Assembly (NCBI RefSeq): GCF_014654365.1
Contig: NZ_BNAY01000003.1
Location: 682,001-746,000 of the forward strand
DNA: 64,000 bases
Source: Amycolatopsis oliviviridis
GTDB lineage: Bacteria > Actinomycetota > Actinomycetes > Mycobacteriales > Pseudonocardiaceae
Direction of reading: 5' to 3'
This document shows positions 49,892-58,410 of the stretch, in pieces. The notes under the pieces were generated by a model, which saw only the letters and a program-made list of their open reading frames with translations, did no database searches and was not told the origin of the DNA. Within the stretch, counting starts at the first letter, position 1. Every line of letters starts with the position of its first letter. The translations under genes were made by a program, and so were the position numbers.

Positions 49892-51112
49892 ATGCCCGAA
49901 GCCGTCATCGTCTCCACCGCCCGATCCCCGATCGGCCGCGCCGGCAAGGGATCGCTGGTGAGCATCCGCCCGGACGACCTCGCCGTGCAGATGGTCCGCG
50001 CCGCGCTCGACAAGGTTCCCGAACTCGACCCGACGCAGATCGAAGACCTCATGCTGGGCTGTGGTCTCCCGGGTGGCGAGCAGGGCTTCAACATGGGTCG
50101 CGCGGTCGCCGTCGAACTCGGCTACGACCACCTGCCCGGCTGCACGATCACGCGGTACTGCTCCTCCAGCCTGCAGACGACCCGCATGGCGCTGCACGCG
50201 ATCAAGGCGGGCGAAGGCGACGTGTTCATCTCCGCCGGCGTCGAGACCGTCTCCCGCTTCGCCAACGGCAGCTCGGACTCCTGGCCGAACACGCACAACC
50301 CGCTGTTCGCCGACGCCGAGGCCCGGACCGCGCAGGTGGCGGCCGAGGGCGCCGAGAGCTGGACCGACCCGCGCGAGAACGGCGCGCTTCCTGACGTCTA
50401 CATCGCGATGGGCCAGACCGCCGAGAACCTCGCGCGGCTGAAAAACGTGTCGCGGGAGGAGATGGACGAGTTCGGCGTCCGGTCGCAGAACCTCGCCGAG
50501 AAGGCCATCGCGGACGGCTTCTGGGCCAAGGACATCACCCCGGTCACCCTGCCGGACGGCACCGTGGTCTCGAAGGACGACGGCCCGCGCGCCGGAGTCA
50601 CCCTCGAAGGCGTCTCCGGCCTGAAGCCGGTCTTCCGCCCCGACGGCCGGATCACCGCGGGCAACTGCTGCCCGCTCAACGACGGCGCCGCCGCGCTGAT
50701 CGTCATGTCCGACACCAAGGCGAAGGAACTGGGCCTCACGCCGCTGGCCCGCGTCGTCTCGACCGGTGTTTCGGGGCTGTCGCCGGAGATCATGGGCTAC
50801 GGCCCGGTGGAGGCGTCGAAGCAGGCGCTGGCGCGTGCCGGGATGTCGGCGAGCGACATCGACCTCGTCGAGATCAACGAGGCGTTCGCCGCGCAGGTCA
50901 TCCCGTCGTACAAGGACCTCGGGATCGACCTCGACAAGCTGAACGTGAACGGCGGCGCGATCGCCGTCGGCCACCCGTTCGGCATGACCGGCGCGCGGAT
51001 CACCTCGACGCTGATCAACTCGCTGCGGCACCACGACAAGCAGTTCGGCCTCGAGACGATGTGCGTCGGCGGTGGCCAGGGCATGGCGATGGTGCTGGAG
51101 CGCCTTTCCTGA
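49892..51112 (+). CDS. Acetyl-CoA C-acyltransferase (thiolase)
   Basis: 406 residues from the ATG at 49892, with AAGGGAG upstream. The acyl-accepting cysteine is C90 in TITRYCSSSLQTTRMA. Other signatures are NEAFAAQVIPSYKDLGID, NVNGGAIAVGHPFGMTGAR (catalytic His) and CVGGGQGMAMVLE with the second catalytic Cys. It cleaves 3-ketoacyl-CoA or condenses acetyl-CoA. By position it matches fadA3 (Rv1074c). It is divergent from cbs across 183 bp. Confidence 0.94.
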   Translation: MPEAVIVSTARSPIGRAGKGSLVSIRPDDLAVQMVRAALDKVPELDPTQIEDLMLGCGLPGGEQGFNMGRAVAVELGYDHLPGCTITRYCSSSLQTTRMALHAIKAGEGDVFISAGVETVSRFANGSSDSWPNTHNPLFADAEARTAQVAAEGAESWTDPRENGALPDVYIAMGQTAENLARLKNVSREEMDEFGVRSQNLAEKAIADGFWAKDITPVTLPDGTVVSKDDGPRAGVTLEGVSGLKPVFRPDGRITAGNCCPLNDGAAALIVMSDTKAKELGLTPLARVVSTGVSGLSPEIMGYGPVEASKQALARAGMSASDIDLVEINEAFAAQVIPSYKDLGIDLDKLNVNGGAIAVGHPFGMTGARITSTLINSLRHHDKQFGLETMCVGGGQGMAMVLERLS

Positions 51113-51133
51113 CCCCCTGACCCGCGAAAAGAG

Positions 51134-51195
51134 AGCAAGGGACCTTTGCTCACGTCAGTTAGCGTGCTAACGAACGTGAGCAAAGGTCCCTTGCT
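51134..51195. repeat. Intergenic palindrome, AGCAAGGGACC type (62 bp)
   Basis: Perfect 22-bp arms begin AGCAAGGGACCTTTGCTCAC. The centre carries the stem GTTAGC/GCTAAC, shared with the copy at 43568-43634. It lies between the convergent thiolase and exporter genes. Confidence 0.82.
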
Positions 51196-51207
51196 TCTTC
51201 CCGGGCC

Positions 51208-52743
51208 CTAGTGCGTCATGACCGGCGGGGCCGCGGCGACCTCGCCGCCGGCCACGCCCTCCGGCAGGGCCGGCTTGGTCTTCGGCAGGAACGCCGCCGG
51301 GATCAGGCACAGCGCGAGCAGGATCATCGACCACAGGAACGTCGTCGAGAACGCGTCCGCGGTCAGCCCCGAAGCGGCTTCGCGCGTCGCCGGGTTCATC
51401 ACCGCGGCGGTCGCGGCCAGCTGCCCCTGCGCGGTCGGCACGCCGAACTTCCCGGCCAGCAGCGCCGCCAGGATGATCGACAGCACCGCCGAGCCGATCG
51501 CCCCGGCGGTCTGCTGGAAGATGTTCGTCGCCGTCGACGCCTTCGCCATGTCCTCCGACTTGAGCGTCTGCAACGCTGCCGAGGTGATGGGCATCATCGT
51601 CGCGCCCATGCCGAGCCCCATCACGAACAGCGCTGAAAGCAGCAGCCAATACGGCGTCGTCGCGGAGAGCTGGGTGAAGGCGATCAGTCCGGCGAGCATC
51701 AGCACGAGACCGGGCAGCACGATCTTCCGCGCGCCGATCTTGTCCGCGAGCCTGCCCGCGATCGGCATGGTCAGCATCGCGCCGAAGCCCTGCGGGGCGA
51801 GCAGCAGACCGGCGTTCATCGCCGTTTCACCGCGCGCCAGCACGAAGTACGTCGGCAGGAGCAACATCGCGCCGAAGAACGCGACGCAGAAGAAGGTCAT
51901 CGTCACCATCGCGACGGTGAACGACCGGTTCTTGAACAGCTTCAGGTCGAGCAGCGGGTTCGTGACCCGGTTCGCCCGGAACACGAACGCCACCAGCAAC
52001 GCGATCCCGGCCAGCGCGGGCAGCCACACGTCCACCGCGCCGACGCCACCCGCCGCCGGGATGTTCGAGACACCGAAGATCAGCGCCGCCAACCCCGGCG
52101 AGACCATCAGCATGCCGACGAAGTCGAACCGCTCGCTGGGCTCCGGCCGGTCCTTCGGCAGCACGCGCCAGGCCAGCACCATGGTGATCAGGCCGATCGG
52201 CACGTTGATGTAGAAGATCCAGCGCCAGCTCACCGCGTCGACCAGCCAGCCGCCGAGGATCGGGCCGCCGATCGGGCCGAGCAGCATCGGCACCCCGAGC
52301 ACGCCCATCACGCGACCGATGCGGTGCGGACCGGCGGCCCTGGTCAGGATCGTCATGCCGGCGGGCATCAGCATGCCGCCGCCGAAGCCCTGCAGGACCC
52401 GGAAGACGATCAGCGATTCGACGTCCCAGGCCAGGCCGGCGAGCATCGATCCGATCAGGAACAGCCCGATCGCGGTCAGGTAGAGCCGCTTGGTGCCGAA
52501 CCGGTCCGAGGCCCAGCCGGTGATCGGGATGACCGTGGCCAGCGCCAGCATGTAGCCGGTCGCGATCCACTGGATGGTGTCGAACGACGTCTGGAACTCG
52601 ATGGTCAGTTTCTGGAGCGCGACGTTGACGACCGTCGTGTCGAGGATCGCCATGATCGCGCCGAGGATGACGACGCCGGCGATCTTGAGCACGCCGGCGT
52701 CGAGTTTGTCGCCGCCCGGTGCGGCCGGGCTTTGCGTTGACAT
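51208..52743 (-). CDS. DHA2-family (EmrB/QacA-type) MFS drug exporter
   Basis: 511 residues with fourteen predicted helices. Hallmarks are ILDTTVVNVALQKL (motif of DHA2 helix 1), SDRFGTKRLYLTAIGLFLIGS, MLLGPIGGPILGGWLV (motif C of antiporters) and a second-half WADKIGAR-like loop (RLADKIGARKIVLPG). It exports drugs or lipophilic compounds in exchange for protons. A 28-bp palindrome about 100 bp upstream suggests control by a TetR- or MarR-type repressor encoded elsewhere. Confidence 0.92.
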   Translation of the reverse strand: MSTQSPAAPGGDKLDAGVLKIAGVVILGAIMAILDTTVVNVALQKLTIEFQTSFDTIQWIATGYMLALATVIPITGWASDRFGTKRLYLTAIGLFLIGSMLAGLAWDVESLIVFRVLQGFGGGMLMPAGMTILTRAAGPHRIGRVMGVLGVPMLLGPIGGPILGGWLVDAVSWRWIFYINVPIGLITMVLAWRVLPKDRPEPSERFDFVGMLMVSPGLAALIFGVSNIPAAGGVGAVDVWLPALAGIALLVAFVFRANRVTNPLLDLKLFKNRSFTVAMVTMTFFCVAFFGAMLLLPTYFVLARGETAMNAGLLLAPQGFGAMLTMPIAGRLADKIGARKIVLPGLVLMLAGLIAFTQLSATTPYWLLLSALFVMGLGMGATMMPITSAALQTLKSEDMAKASTATNIFQQTAGAIGSAVLSIILAALLAGKFGVPTAQGQLAATAAVMNPATREAASGLTADAFSTTFLWSMILLALCLIPAAFLPKTKPALPEGVAGGEVAAAPPVMTH

Positions 52744-52846
52744 GAGAAATCCGTCCCCTGATGCTCGGTGTTCCCCCGGACGCGACGACCCCCGTCGGTC
52801 GCGGCTATGGACTTGACACCCGGCGAGCGCGCCGGGCCTTCCCCAG

Positions 52847-52874
52847 TGAGCTTGTGCATTAATGCGCAAGCTCA
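52847..52874. promoter_or_regulatory. Candidate operator of the DHA2 exporter
   Basis: Two 14-bp arms, TGAGCTTGTGCATT and AATGCGCAAGCTCA, meet without a loop and differ from perfect symmetry at one pair. The centre is ATTAAT. The position 104 bp before the exporter start and the shape fit a dimeric TetR/MarR repressor site. Confidence 0.55.
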
Positions 52875-52977
52875 GGCATGTAGCCGAGGGTAGCCGAACG
52901 CGGGTTTTACATGCCAACCTTTTCCCCGTATGCGGGCCGAAAGGGCAAGCCCGCATACGGAATGTCACGAAGAGTGA

Positions 52978-54246
52978 TCAGCAGACGCTGTCCGTCGGGG
53001 CCGGGTTGCCCAGTCCGAACAGCGGCCGCAGCTTGAGCCCGATCCAGGTTCCGCCGAGTGCGAAGACACCCCACAGCCAGCCGTGCAGGCTGCCGACCGA
53101 GATACCGCCGAGGTAGGCGCCGATGTTGCAGCCGCCGGCCATCCGCGCGCCGACGCCCATCAGGACCCCGCCGAGCACCGCGGCGACGGCGGTCCGCCAC
53201 GGAATCGAGCTGTGGATCTTCCACGCGCCCGCCGCCGCGGCCGCGACCCCCGCGCCGATCATGATGCCGATGTCGGTGAGGCTGTTCTTGTCCTTCCAGA
53301 TCGGCCCGGCCAGCGAAGCGGCGTTCGCCTTGAGCCGCCAGAACTCCCAGGTCTCGGGGTGCAGGCCGAACACCTGCAGGATCTTGGCGCCCCACAGGCT
53401 GAACGCGCTCGTGACGCCCCAGATCCCGCCGGAGACGAGGAACACCGCTCCCGCGAGCACCCCGAGGACGACGGCGCCGACGAGGATCGGCCAGGAACCG
53501 CGGTAGATCCGGGCGAAGCCGCGCGCGGTCGGGACGACGTCGACCGGCGGCGGGTTACGGCGCTTCTGCACGAACCGGGTGCCCAGGACGATCGCGGCGA
53601 GGACGGCGATGGTGATCGCCCAGGAACCGAACCAGCCGACGTGGTCGGCGAGCAGGACGCCCTTGAACTCGGGCCAGCCCGAAAGCAGCGGATACGCCCA
53701 GGTGTAGAGGACCGAGCCGGTGATGAACCCGCCGAGGGTCAGCACGATCGTCGACTGCCCGGAACCGACCGCGAAAAGTGTTCCCGAGGCGCACGCGCCG
53801 CCCAGTTGCATGCCGATGGCGAAGATCGTCGCGCCGACGAACAGCGCGAGCCCCAGCCCACCGGCGGTCGGATTCGGTTTGCTGCCGAAGAGCCCGGATC
53901 CGGTCCCCACGATCAGCGCGATCAACGTCGCCGCCGTGCCGAGCAGCAAGGTGTGCGCCCGCAGGCCCTGCCCGTTGCCGACCGCGATCAGCTGTCGCCA
54001 GGCCGAGGTGAACCCGAAACGGGAGTGGAAGAGCGCGAGGCCGAGCAGCAGTCCGAGGATGAGCAGGACACCGAACTTCGCCCCGTGCGCCGCCCAGACG
54101 TACCAGGTCAGGCCGACCGCGAGGGCTCCCGCGACCGCCAGCGGCACGATCTTGACCGGCTCTTCCGGTTGCGGGACCGGGGCGGCGCAGGAGGTCGGGA
54201 AGTCGAGGAGTTTCTTCTCACCGGCTTGGGTTTCCGTCGTCGCCAC
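52978..54246 (-). CDS. YeeE/YedE family transporter (thiosulfate/sulfur compound uptake type)
   Basis: 422 residues from a GTG with GGAG six bases upstream. About nine to eleven helices form two repeats. Each repeat carries the family's conserved cysteine motif: QLGGACASGTLFAVG (about residues 155-170) and MAGGCNIGAYLGGISVGSLHGW (near 380-400). In characterised YeeE such cysteines relay thiosulfate across the membrane. A second conserved Cys lies at the very C-terminus (TDSVC). No TusA-like partner gene is adjacent. Substrate by family analogy only. Confidence 0.88.
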   Translation of the reverse strand: MATTETQAGEKKLLDFPTSCAAPVPQPEEPVKIVPLAVAGALAVGLTWYVWAAHGAKFGVLLILGLLLGLALFHSRFGFTSAWRQLIAVGNGQGLRAHTLLLGTAATLIALIVGTGSGLFGSKPNPTAGGLGLALFVGATIFAIGMQLGGACASGTLFAVGSGQSTIVLTLGGFITGSVLYTWAYPLLSGWPEFKGVLLADHVGWFGSWAITIAVLAAIVLGTRFVQKRRNPPPVDVVPTARGFARIYRGSWPILVGAVVLGVLAGAVFLVSGGIWGVTSAFSLWGAKILQVFGLHPETWEFWRLKANAASLAGPIWKDKNSLTDIGIMIGAGVAAAAAGAWKIHSSIPWRTAVAAVLGGVLMGVGARMAGGCNIGAYLGGISVGSLHGWLWGVFALGGTWIGLKLRPLFGLGNPAPTDSVC

Positions 54247-54374
54247 CAGGACTCCAGATCGATCGGCGGGTTGGGGACGAGCAACGTTAGGACCGGTGAC
54301 CGCCCGATCGCAGCCCGTCCCACACTGTGCGACGAACGGCGGCTCGCACGCGGCCGGATGGCGGCGGCGACACC

Positions 54375-54389
54375 AAAGGTCCCTTGCTC
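54375..54389. repeat. Solitary half of an AGCAAGGGACC-type palindrome
   Basis: AAAGGTCCCTTGCTC equals the right arm core of the copies at 43568, 51134 and 62445, but no left arm precedes it. It lies nine bases before a GTGAAGGCCCCC-type element. It looks like a remnant left by decay or by insertion of the neighbouring element. Confidence 0.6.
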
Positions 54390-54397
54390 CCCCGACA

Positions 54398-54450
54398 CGC
54401 GTGAAGGCCCCCTTCCCTCGGCTGAGCAGAGGGAAGGGGGCCTTCACGCG
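54398..54450. repeat. Intergenic palindrome, GTGAAGGCCCCC type (53 bp, one mismatch)
   Basis: Almost identical to the copy at 19807-19861, including the CTTGGG that follows. One base in the right arm (A54428 where C is expected) breaks the symmetry. It lies between the start of the YeeE/YedE gene and the stop of the LppU-like gene, both on the minus strand. Confidence 0.85.
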
Positions 54451-54464
54451 CTTGGGCCGGCTGG

Positions 54465-55058
54465 CTACGCCGTCTTGAAGCAGAGCGTGGTCGGCGGCGT
54501 CGAGTACACCGCCACCTTCGTCGCTTCGGTTCCCTCACAGGACGCCTTGTCGGCGGCACTGGCGACCTTCACCACTTCCGCGTCCTTGGCGGGGTCGGTG
54601 CAGGACACCTTCTGGTAGCCGGCGGTCTCCGAGTTGAAGCCCTTGAGGCAGTCACCCTGTTTGACGTTGATGACCATGCACAACTTGTACGACATCCGGC
54701 CGGTCATCGAGATGGTGTCGTAGTCGCCCTCCGGGCAGGACTCGCTGCCGCCCACGCGGGCGCCGATCTTGACGTTCGCCTCGGGCGCGCCGCAATCGAT
54801 CTTCTTCGGGTCGTCGGCCGCCTTGGAGAACTCGGTCACGCTCAAGCAGTCACCGGCCTGGGCGCTGCCCGTCCCGGTGACGTAGTTGAAGAGGAACAGG
54901 CCGCCGCCGATCACGACGACGAGAACCGGGATGGCGAAGCGCAGCCAACCGAGCTTGGACCGCTTGGGCGCCACCGGCTGACCGCCGGGAGGCGGACCGA
55001 AAGCGTCGGGCTGTCCCACCGGCATTTGGCCCCCAGGGGCCGGCTGGGAAGTGGTCAC
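54465..55058 (-). CDS. LppU/SCO3897-family membrane-anchored protein
   Basis: 197 residues from GTG. A proline/glycine-rich cytoplasmic start, then a basic stretch (PKRSKLGWLR) and one membrane helix (FAIPVLVVVIGGGLFLFNYV, about 42-61). The external domain has six cysteines, with GDCLSVTEFS, KIDCGAPEANVKIG, CPEGDYD, LCMVINVKQGDCLKGF, and a repeat of the VSCTDPAKDAEVV pattern. This fits the LppU/SCO3897 family of actinobacterial surface proteins; function unknown. Paralogous to the next upstream gene. Confidence 0.8.
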   Translation of the reverse strand: MTTSQPAPGGQMPVGQPDAFGPPPGGQPVAPKRSKLGWLRFAIPVLVVVIGGGLFLFNYVTGTGSAQAGDCLSVTEFSKAADDPKKIDCGAPEANVKIGARVGGSESCPEGDYDTISMTGRMSYKLCMVINVKQGDCLKGFNSETAGYQKVSCTDPAKDAEVVKVASAADKASCEGTEATKVAVYSTPPTTLCFKTA

Positions 55059-55169
55059 CGAGAAACCTCACAGGTGTGAAGAGGAATGAGAACCCCGGTA
55101 TCAAACACCGACCGTGATCAACCACTTAAACCGGACCCCCGAAAGAGTGAAAGCCCCTGGTCGAGGTCG

Positions 55170-55703
55170 CTATTTGGTGCTCTTGACGCAGACCGTCGAC
55201 GGCGGCGTCGAGTAGCTCTTGAGATGAGTCGCTTCGGTGTCGTCACAGGTCGCGACGCTGTCGACGACCTTCACGACTTCCGCGTCCTTCGTGGGGTCCG
55301 AGCAGGAGACCTTCTGATAGGCCACGCTGTCGGCCAGGAAGTTCTCGAGACAGTCGCCCTGCTTCGCGTTGATCATCATGCAGAGCTTGTACGAAGCGAA
55401 GGTCTTGTCGACGACGAGCTGGTCGTACTCGCCCGCCGGGCACGCGCCGCCGGAGTCGGTCTTCGCCCCGGCCTTCGCGTTGGCCTCGATCGAACCGCAA
55501 TCCGCCTTCGCCGGATCCGAGTCGACGTCGCCGAACGTCGTGATCGCGTAGCAGTCGCCCACCTGGACGTCGTCGGTGTTCGAGAGATACCCGACGATCC
55601 ACGAAGACGCGCTGAGCACCACGATCGCGACCGGCACCAGGATGCCGACCCAGAACCATTTGGAGCGCCTCGGCCTGGCGGGTCCGTCACTGTGCTCGGT
55701 CAT
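55170..55703 (-). CDS. LppU/SCO3897-family membrane-anchored protein, tandem paralogue
   Basis: 177 residues. Short basic start (RPRRSKWFWVG), one membrane helix (about 20-42), then an external domain aligned throughout with its neighbour: GDCYAITTFGD, KADCGSIEANAKAG, LCMMINAKQGDCLENF, VSCSDPTKDAEVVKV and CDDTEATHLKSYSTPPSTVC. The cysteine pattern is preserved, so disulfides should be too. The two genes arose by duplication and form a likely operon (111-bp gap). Confidence 0.8.
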   Translation of the reverse strand: MTEHSDGPARPRRSKWFWVGILVPVAIVVLSASSWIVGYLSNTDDVQVGDCYAITTFGDVDSDPAKADCGSIEANAKAGAKTDSGGACPAGEYDQLVVDKTFASYKLCMMINAKQGDCLENFLADSVAYQKVSCSDPTKDAEVVKVVDSVATCDDTEATHLKSYSTPPSTVCVKSTK

Positions 55704-55728
55704 GGGGCCAGGGTATTCGCGGGAACGA

Positions 55729-55762
55729 GAAAGGGCGCCCCGATCGCTCGGAGCGCCCTTTC
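55729..55762. terminator. Hairpin terminator downstream of the Bax-inhibitor-1 gene
   Basis: GAAAGGGCGC pairs with GCGCCCTTTC over 10 bp around a 14-nt centre. It lies between the stop of the Bax-inhibitor-1 gene and the start of the LppU paralogue, separating same-strand units. Confidence 0.65.
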
Positions 55763-55777
55763 ACGGAGAAACCCGCG

Positions 55778-56614
55778 TCAATCGTTTTGGAAGTACGACA
55801 GCAGCCGCAGGATTTCGAGGTAGAGCCAGACCAGCGTGGTCATCAGGCCGAAGGCGGCGAACCACGCCCACTTCGACGGCATGCCTTCGCGGATCATCCG
55901 GTCGGCCTGGTCGAAGTCGAGCAGGAAGCTGAACGCCGCGACACCGATCACCACGAGGCTGAAGATGATCGCGATCGGCCCGCCGTCACGCAGCGGGTTG
56001 AAGCCGAAGAAGCTGGTGATGAGGTTGACCAGCATCAGGATCGCGACGCCGACGACGGCGCCGATGATCCACTTGGTCAGCTTCGGGGTGACCTTGACCG
56101 CGCCGGTCTTGTAGACGACCAGCATCGCGATGAACACACCCGCGGTACCGATGATCGCCTGCAACGCGATCCCGGGGTACAGCGCCTCGAAGAGACCGCT
56201 GATCGCACCGAGGAAGACACCCTCGGCAGCCGAGTACGCGAGCGTGAGCGGACCGCTCGGCTTCTGCTTGAAGATGATCACGAGCGAGATGACGAGGCCG
56301 ACGATCATGCCGCCGACGAGCGCGCCGATCACGCCGCCGCTGATACCGGTGACCCGGCCCGCGGCGTCCGTGGGCAGCTGGCTGATCGCCCAGATCGCGG
56401 TGAGCACACCGGTCACCAGTGCGGTGCCGAGGCTCAGCGCCGTCTTGATGACGACGTCATCGACCGTCATCGGACGGTCGTCGGCGCCGGCGGAGGTCTG
56501 CGGAGGGCCGTAGCCGGGCACGCCGCCCTGGGGTTGGTTGAAGCCTACGTTGGGTCCGTACTGAGCCGCGCCGCGCGGCAGGTTCCGGAACGCCGGGTTG
56601 CTACTGGATCGCAC
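55778..56614 (-). CDS. Bax inhibitor-1/YccA family membrane protein
   Basis: 278 residues from GTG with AGGAGG upstream. A ~60-residue Pro/Gly/Gln-rich cytoplasmic start precedes seven hydrophobic helices (about 70-275). Conserved pieces include AEGVFLGAISGLFEALYPGIALQAI and FSFLLDFDQADRMIREGMPSKWAWFAAFGLM, where the Asp pair matches the pH-sensing region of bacterial YetJ-like members. It may be a calcium leak channel by analogy. Single-gene unit with its own terminator. Confidence 0.9.
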   Translation of the reverse strand: MRSSSNPAFRNLPRGAAQYGPNVGFNQPQGGVPGYGPPQTSAGADDRPMTVDDVVIKTALSLGTALVTGVLTAIWAISQLPTDAAGRVTGISGGVIGALVGGMIVGLVISLVIIFKQKPSGPLTLAYSAAEGVFLGAISGLFEALYPGIALQAIIGTAGVFIAMLVVYKTGAVKVTPKLTKWIIGAVVGVAILMLVNLITSFFGFNPLRDGGPIAIIFSLVVIGVAAFSFLLDFDQADRMIREGMPSKWAWFAAFGLMTTLVWLYLEILRLLSYFQND

Positions 56615-56927
56615 CTGATCCTCCTGGATCTACTGGCACCTGCATCGGGTTCAACGACCGCGCGGGCCGCCCGGTTCCCGTCGAAGTAAAGACGACTTTA
56701 CTCACATTCGACGCGAGGCCCATCCCCCACACCGTATGCGGCGGAGATCACGACCGTTCACCGATACCCCACCTGATGCCCTATTGCCAAAACCGCTGAT
56801 CACAGGACACCCTGCACGTTGCGTGTTCGGATACTCACCGAAGGCGTGTCGGGGAACCTATCGATCGTGTGACCTGCATCGACGTAAATGCGTCGGGGCA
56901 GAGCACGGCCAAAGGAGTCAACACACC
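56615..56927. other. Intergenic region upstream of the surface-protein/sortase operon
   Basis: 313 bp between divergent genes. It contains the inverted repeat AGTAAAG-ACGA-CTTTACT (56685-56702) and is otherwise moderately A/T-rich, as expected for promoters. No RNA gene or small coding frame stood out. Confidence 0.5.
56685..56702. promoter_or_regulatory. Inverted repeat between Bax-inhibitor-1 and surface-protein genes
   Basis: A perfect 7-bp inverted repeat, AGTAAAG/CTTTACT, with a 4-bp centre. It is 71 bp from the Bax-inhibitor-1 start and 226 bp from the surface-protein start. Likely an operator for the nearer gene. The binding protein is unknown. Confidence 0.45.
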
Positions 56928-58397
56928 ATGGGGTGGACCACACGCCCGAGCGTGCGTTCGCGCGCCTTGACCAGCCTGATCGCGACGTGCCTGCTCGGCG
57001 CACTGTCCGCCACCGTCGCGGCGACACCGGCTTCGGCCGCCAAGGAAGAAGGCGTCGGCTACGCGGTCACGCCCGGCCAGACGGTCGCCGGCAAACCCAG
57101 AGAGCGGGACTGGCTCGGTTCCTACGTCGTCAACGGCAAGCACGTGTTCTGCGTCTCCTTCCAGCTGAAGGCGCCGGACACGAACGAGAAGTACCAGCCC
57201 GGTGACGAACTCCTCGACAAGTGGGGCGCGAAGCTTCCCGAGGACACCGCCGCCAACATCTCCTACCTGCTGCTGCGTTACGGCGGCACCACGAACAACG
57301 CCGAGGCGGCGGCGCTCGCGCACCTGCTGCACTCGTGGACGTCGAAGCCGCGCTCCGACGCCGACCTCAAGCCGGAACTCCCGCCGGAGAAGATCGGCTA
57401 CGACGTCCAGGCCCACCTCGACAAGCTGAAGGCGCAGAAGCCCGACGCCGCCACGGCCGTCGAGAAGCTGACCAAGGACGCCGAAGCCAACCGCGGCCCG
57501 TGGACCACGTCGATCGCGCCGCCGAAGGAAGACCAGCACATCGGCACCGCGGGCGAGTGGACGATCAGCGTCAAGAACGCCAAGGGCAAGGGCGTCTCCG
57601 GGGTGCCGGTCCAGCTCACGCCGTCGAACGCGACCGTCGACAGCGGCGAGACCACGAAGCCCGCGTCGACTTCGAAGGCCAAGGCCGAGAAGGCCACCAC
57701 GGTGAAGACGGGCGAGGACGGCACCGTCACGGTCAAGGTGACGCCGACCGGTGACCAGCCGAAGCTGGCCAGCTCGCTTTCGGCGCCCGCGGATCGGCCG
57801 TATGTGCAGTTCCCGGTCGAAACCGGTGTGCAGAAGGTCGTCTCGACAGGCGGCGAGAAGGAACTGAAGGCCCAGGGTGTCGCGGTCGTCTCGAAGCCGG
57901 GCAAGGTCCAGGTGACCAAGGTCGACGCGAAGACCGGCAAGGGCATCGCGGGCGCCGCGCTGCGGATCACCGCCAAGGACAAGTCCGCCGCCGCCCTCGG
58001 CCAGGACGGCAAGCCGCTCAACGGCGCCGACGGCAAGCCCGCCGTCGTCACCACCGAGGGCGAGAACGGGACGGTCACCGTGGAGAACCTGCGGACCCCG
58101 CAGGAGATCTGCGTGATCGAGGTCAACGCCCCGCCGGGCTACACCAACGCGTTCGACCCGAAGAATCCGCCATCCGCCTGCGGCGAGGTCAAGCCGGGTG
58201 AGACGCTGGCGCTCAAGGTCGCCAACACGCCCAACGAGGTACCGCGCACCATCCCCGCCGGCGACCGGCCGGTGGCGATGATGCAGGGCACCGTCGAGAA
58301 CACGGCGTCGACCGCCGGGATCCTCGGCGTCGGCGCGCTCGCGCTGCTCGGTTCGGTGATGGTGGGCGTGGCCGCGCGGCGGTCCTCGCGACGCTAA
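56928..58397 (+). CDS. SpaA-like cell-surface protein (probable sortase substrate)
   Basis: 489 residues from the ATG at 56928, with AAAGGAG upstream. A signal peptide ends near TPASAA (about residue 36). The next ~110 residues (HVFCVSFQLKAP, SYLLLRYGGTTNNAEAAALAHLLHSW) recall thioester-type surface domains but lack a clear partner Gln. An Ig-like segment (about 190-270) and a SpaA/Cna_B domain (about 325-420, VTKVDAKTGKGIAGAALRI to EVNAPPGY) follow. The end has a hydrophobic helix and RRSSRR, the layout of a cell-wall sorting signal, yet no LPXTG is seen; EVPRTIPAGD is nearest. The sortase gene follows by 13 bp. Confidence 0.85.
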   Translation: MGWTTRPSVRSRALTSLIATCLLGALSATVAATPASAAKEEGVGYAVTPGQTVAGKPRERDWLGSYVVNGKHVFCVSFQLKAPDTNEKYQPGDELLDKWGAKLPEDTAANISYLLLRYGGTTNNAEAAALAHLLHSWTSKPRSDADLKPELPPEKIGYDVQAHLDKLKAQKPDAATAVEKLTKDAEANRGPWTTSIAPPKEDQHIGTAGEWTISVKNAKGKGVSGVPVQLTPSNATVDSGETTKPASTSKAKAEKATTVKTGEDGTVTVKVTPTGDQPKLASSLSAPADRPYVQFPVETGVQKVVSTGGEKELKAQGVAVVSKPGKVQVTKVDAKTGKGIAGAALRITAKDKSAAALGQDGKPLNGADGKPAVVTTEGENGTVTVENLRTPQEICVIEVNAPPGYTNAFDPKNPPSACGEVKPGETLALKVANTPNEVPRTIPAGDRPVAMMQGTVENTASTAGILGVGALALLGSVMVGVAARRSSRR

Positions 58398-58410
58398 AGA
58401 GGTTTCGGGA

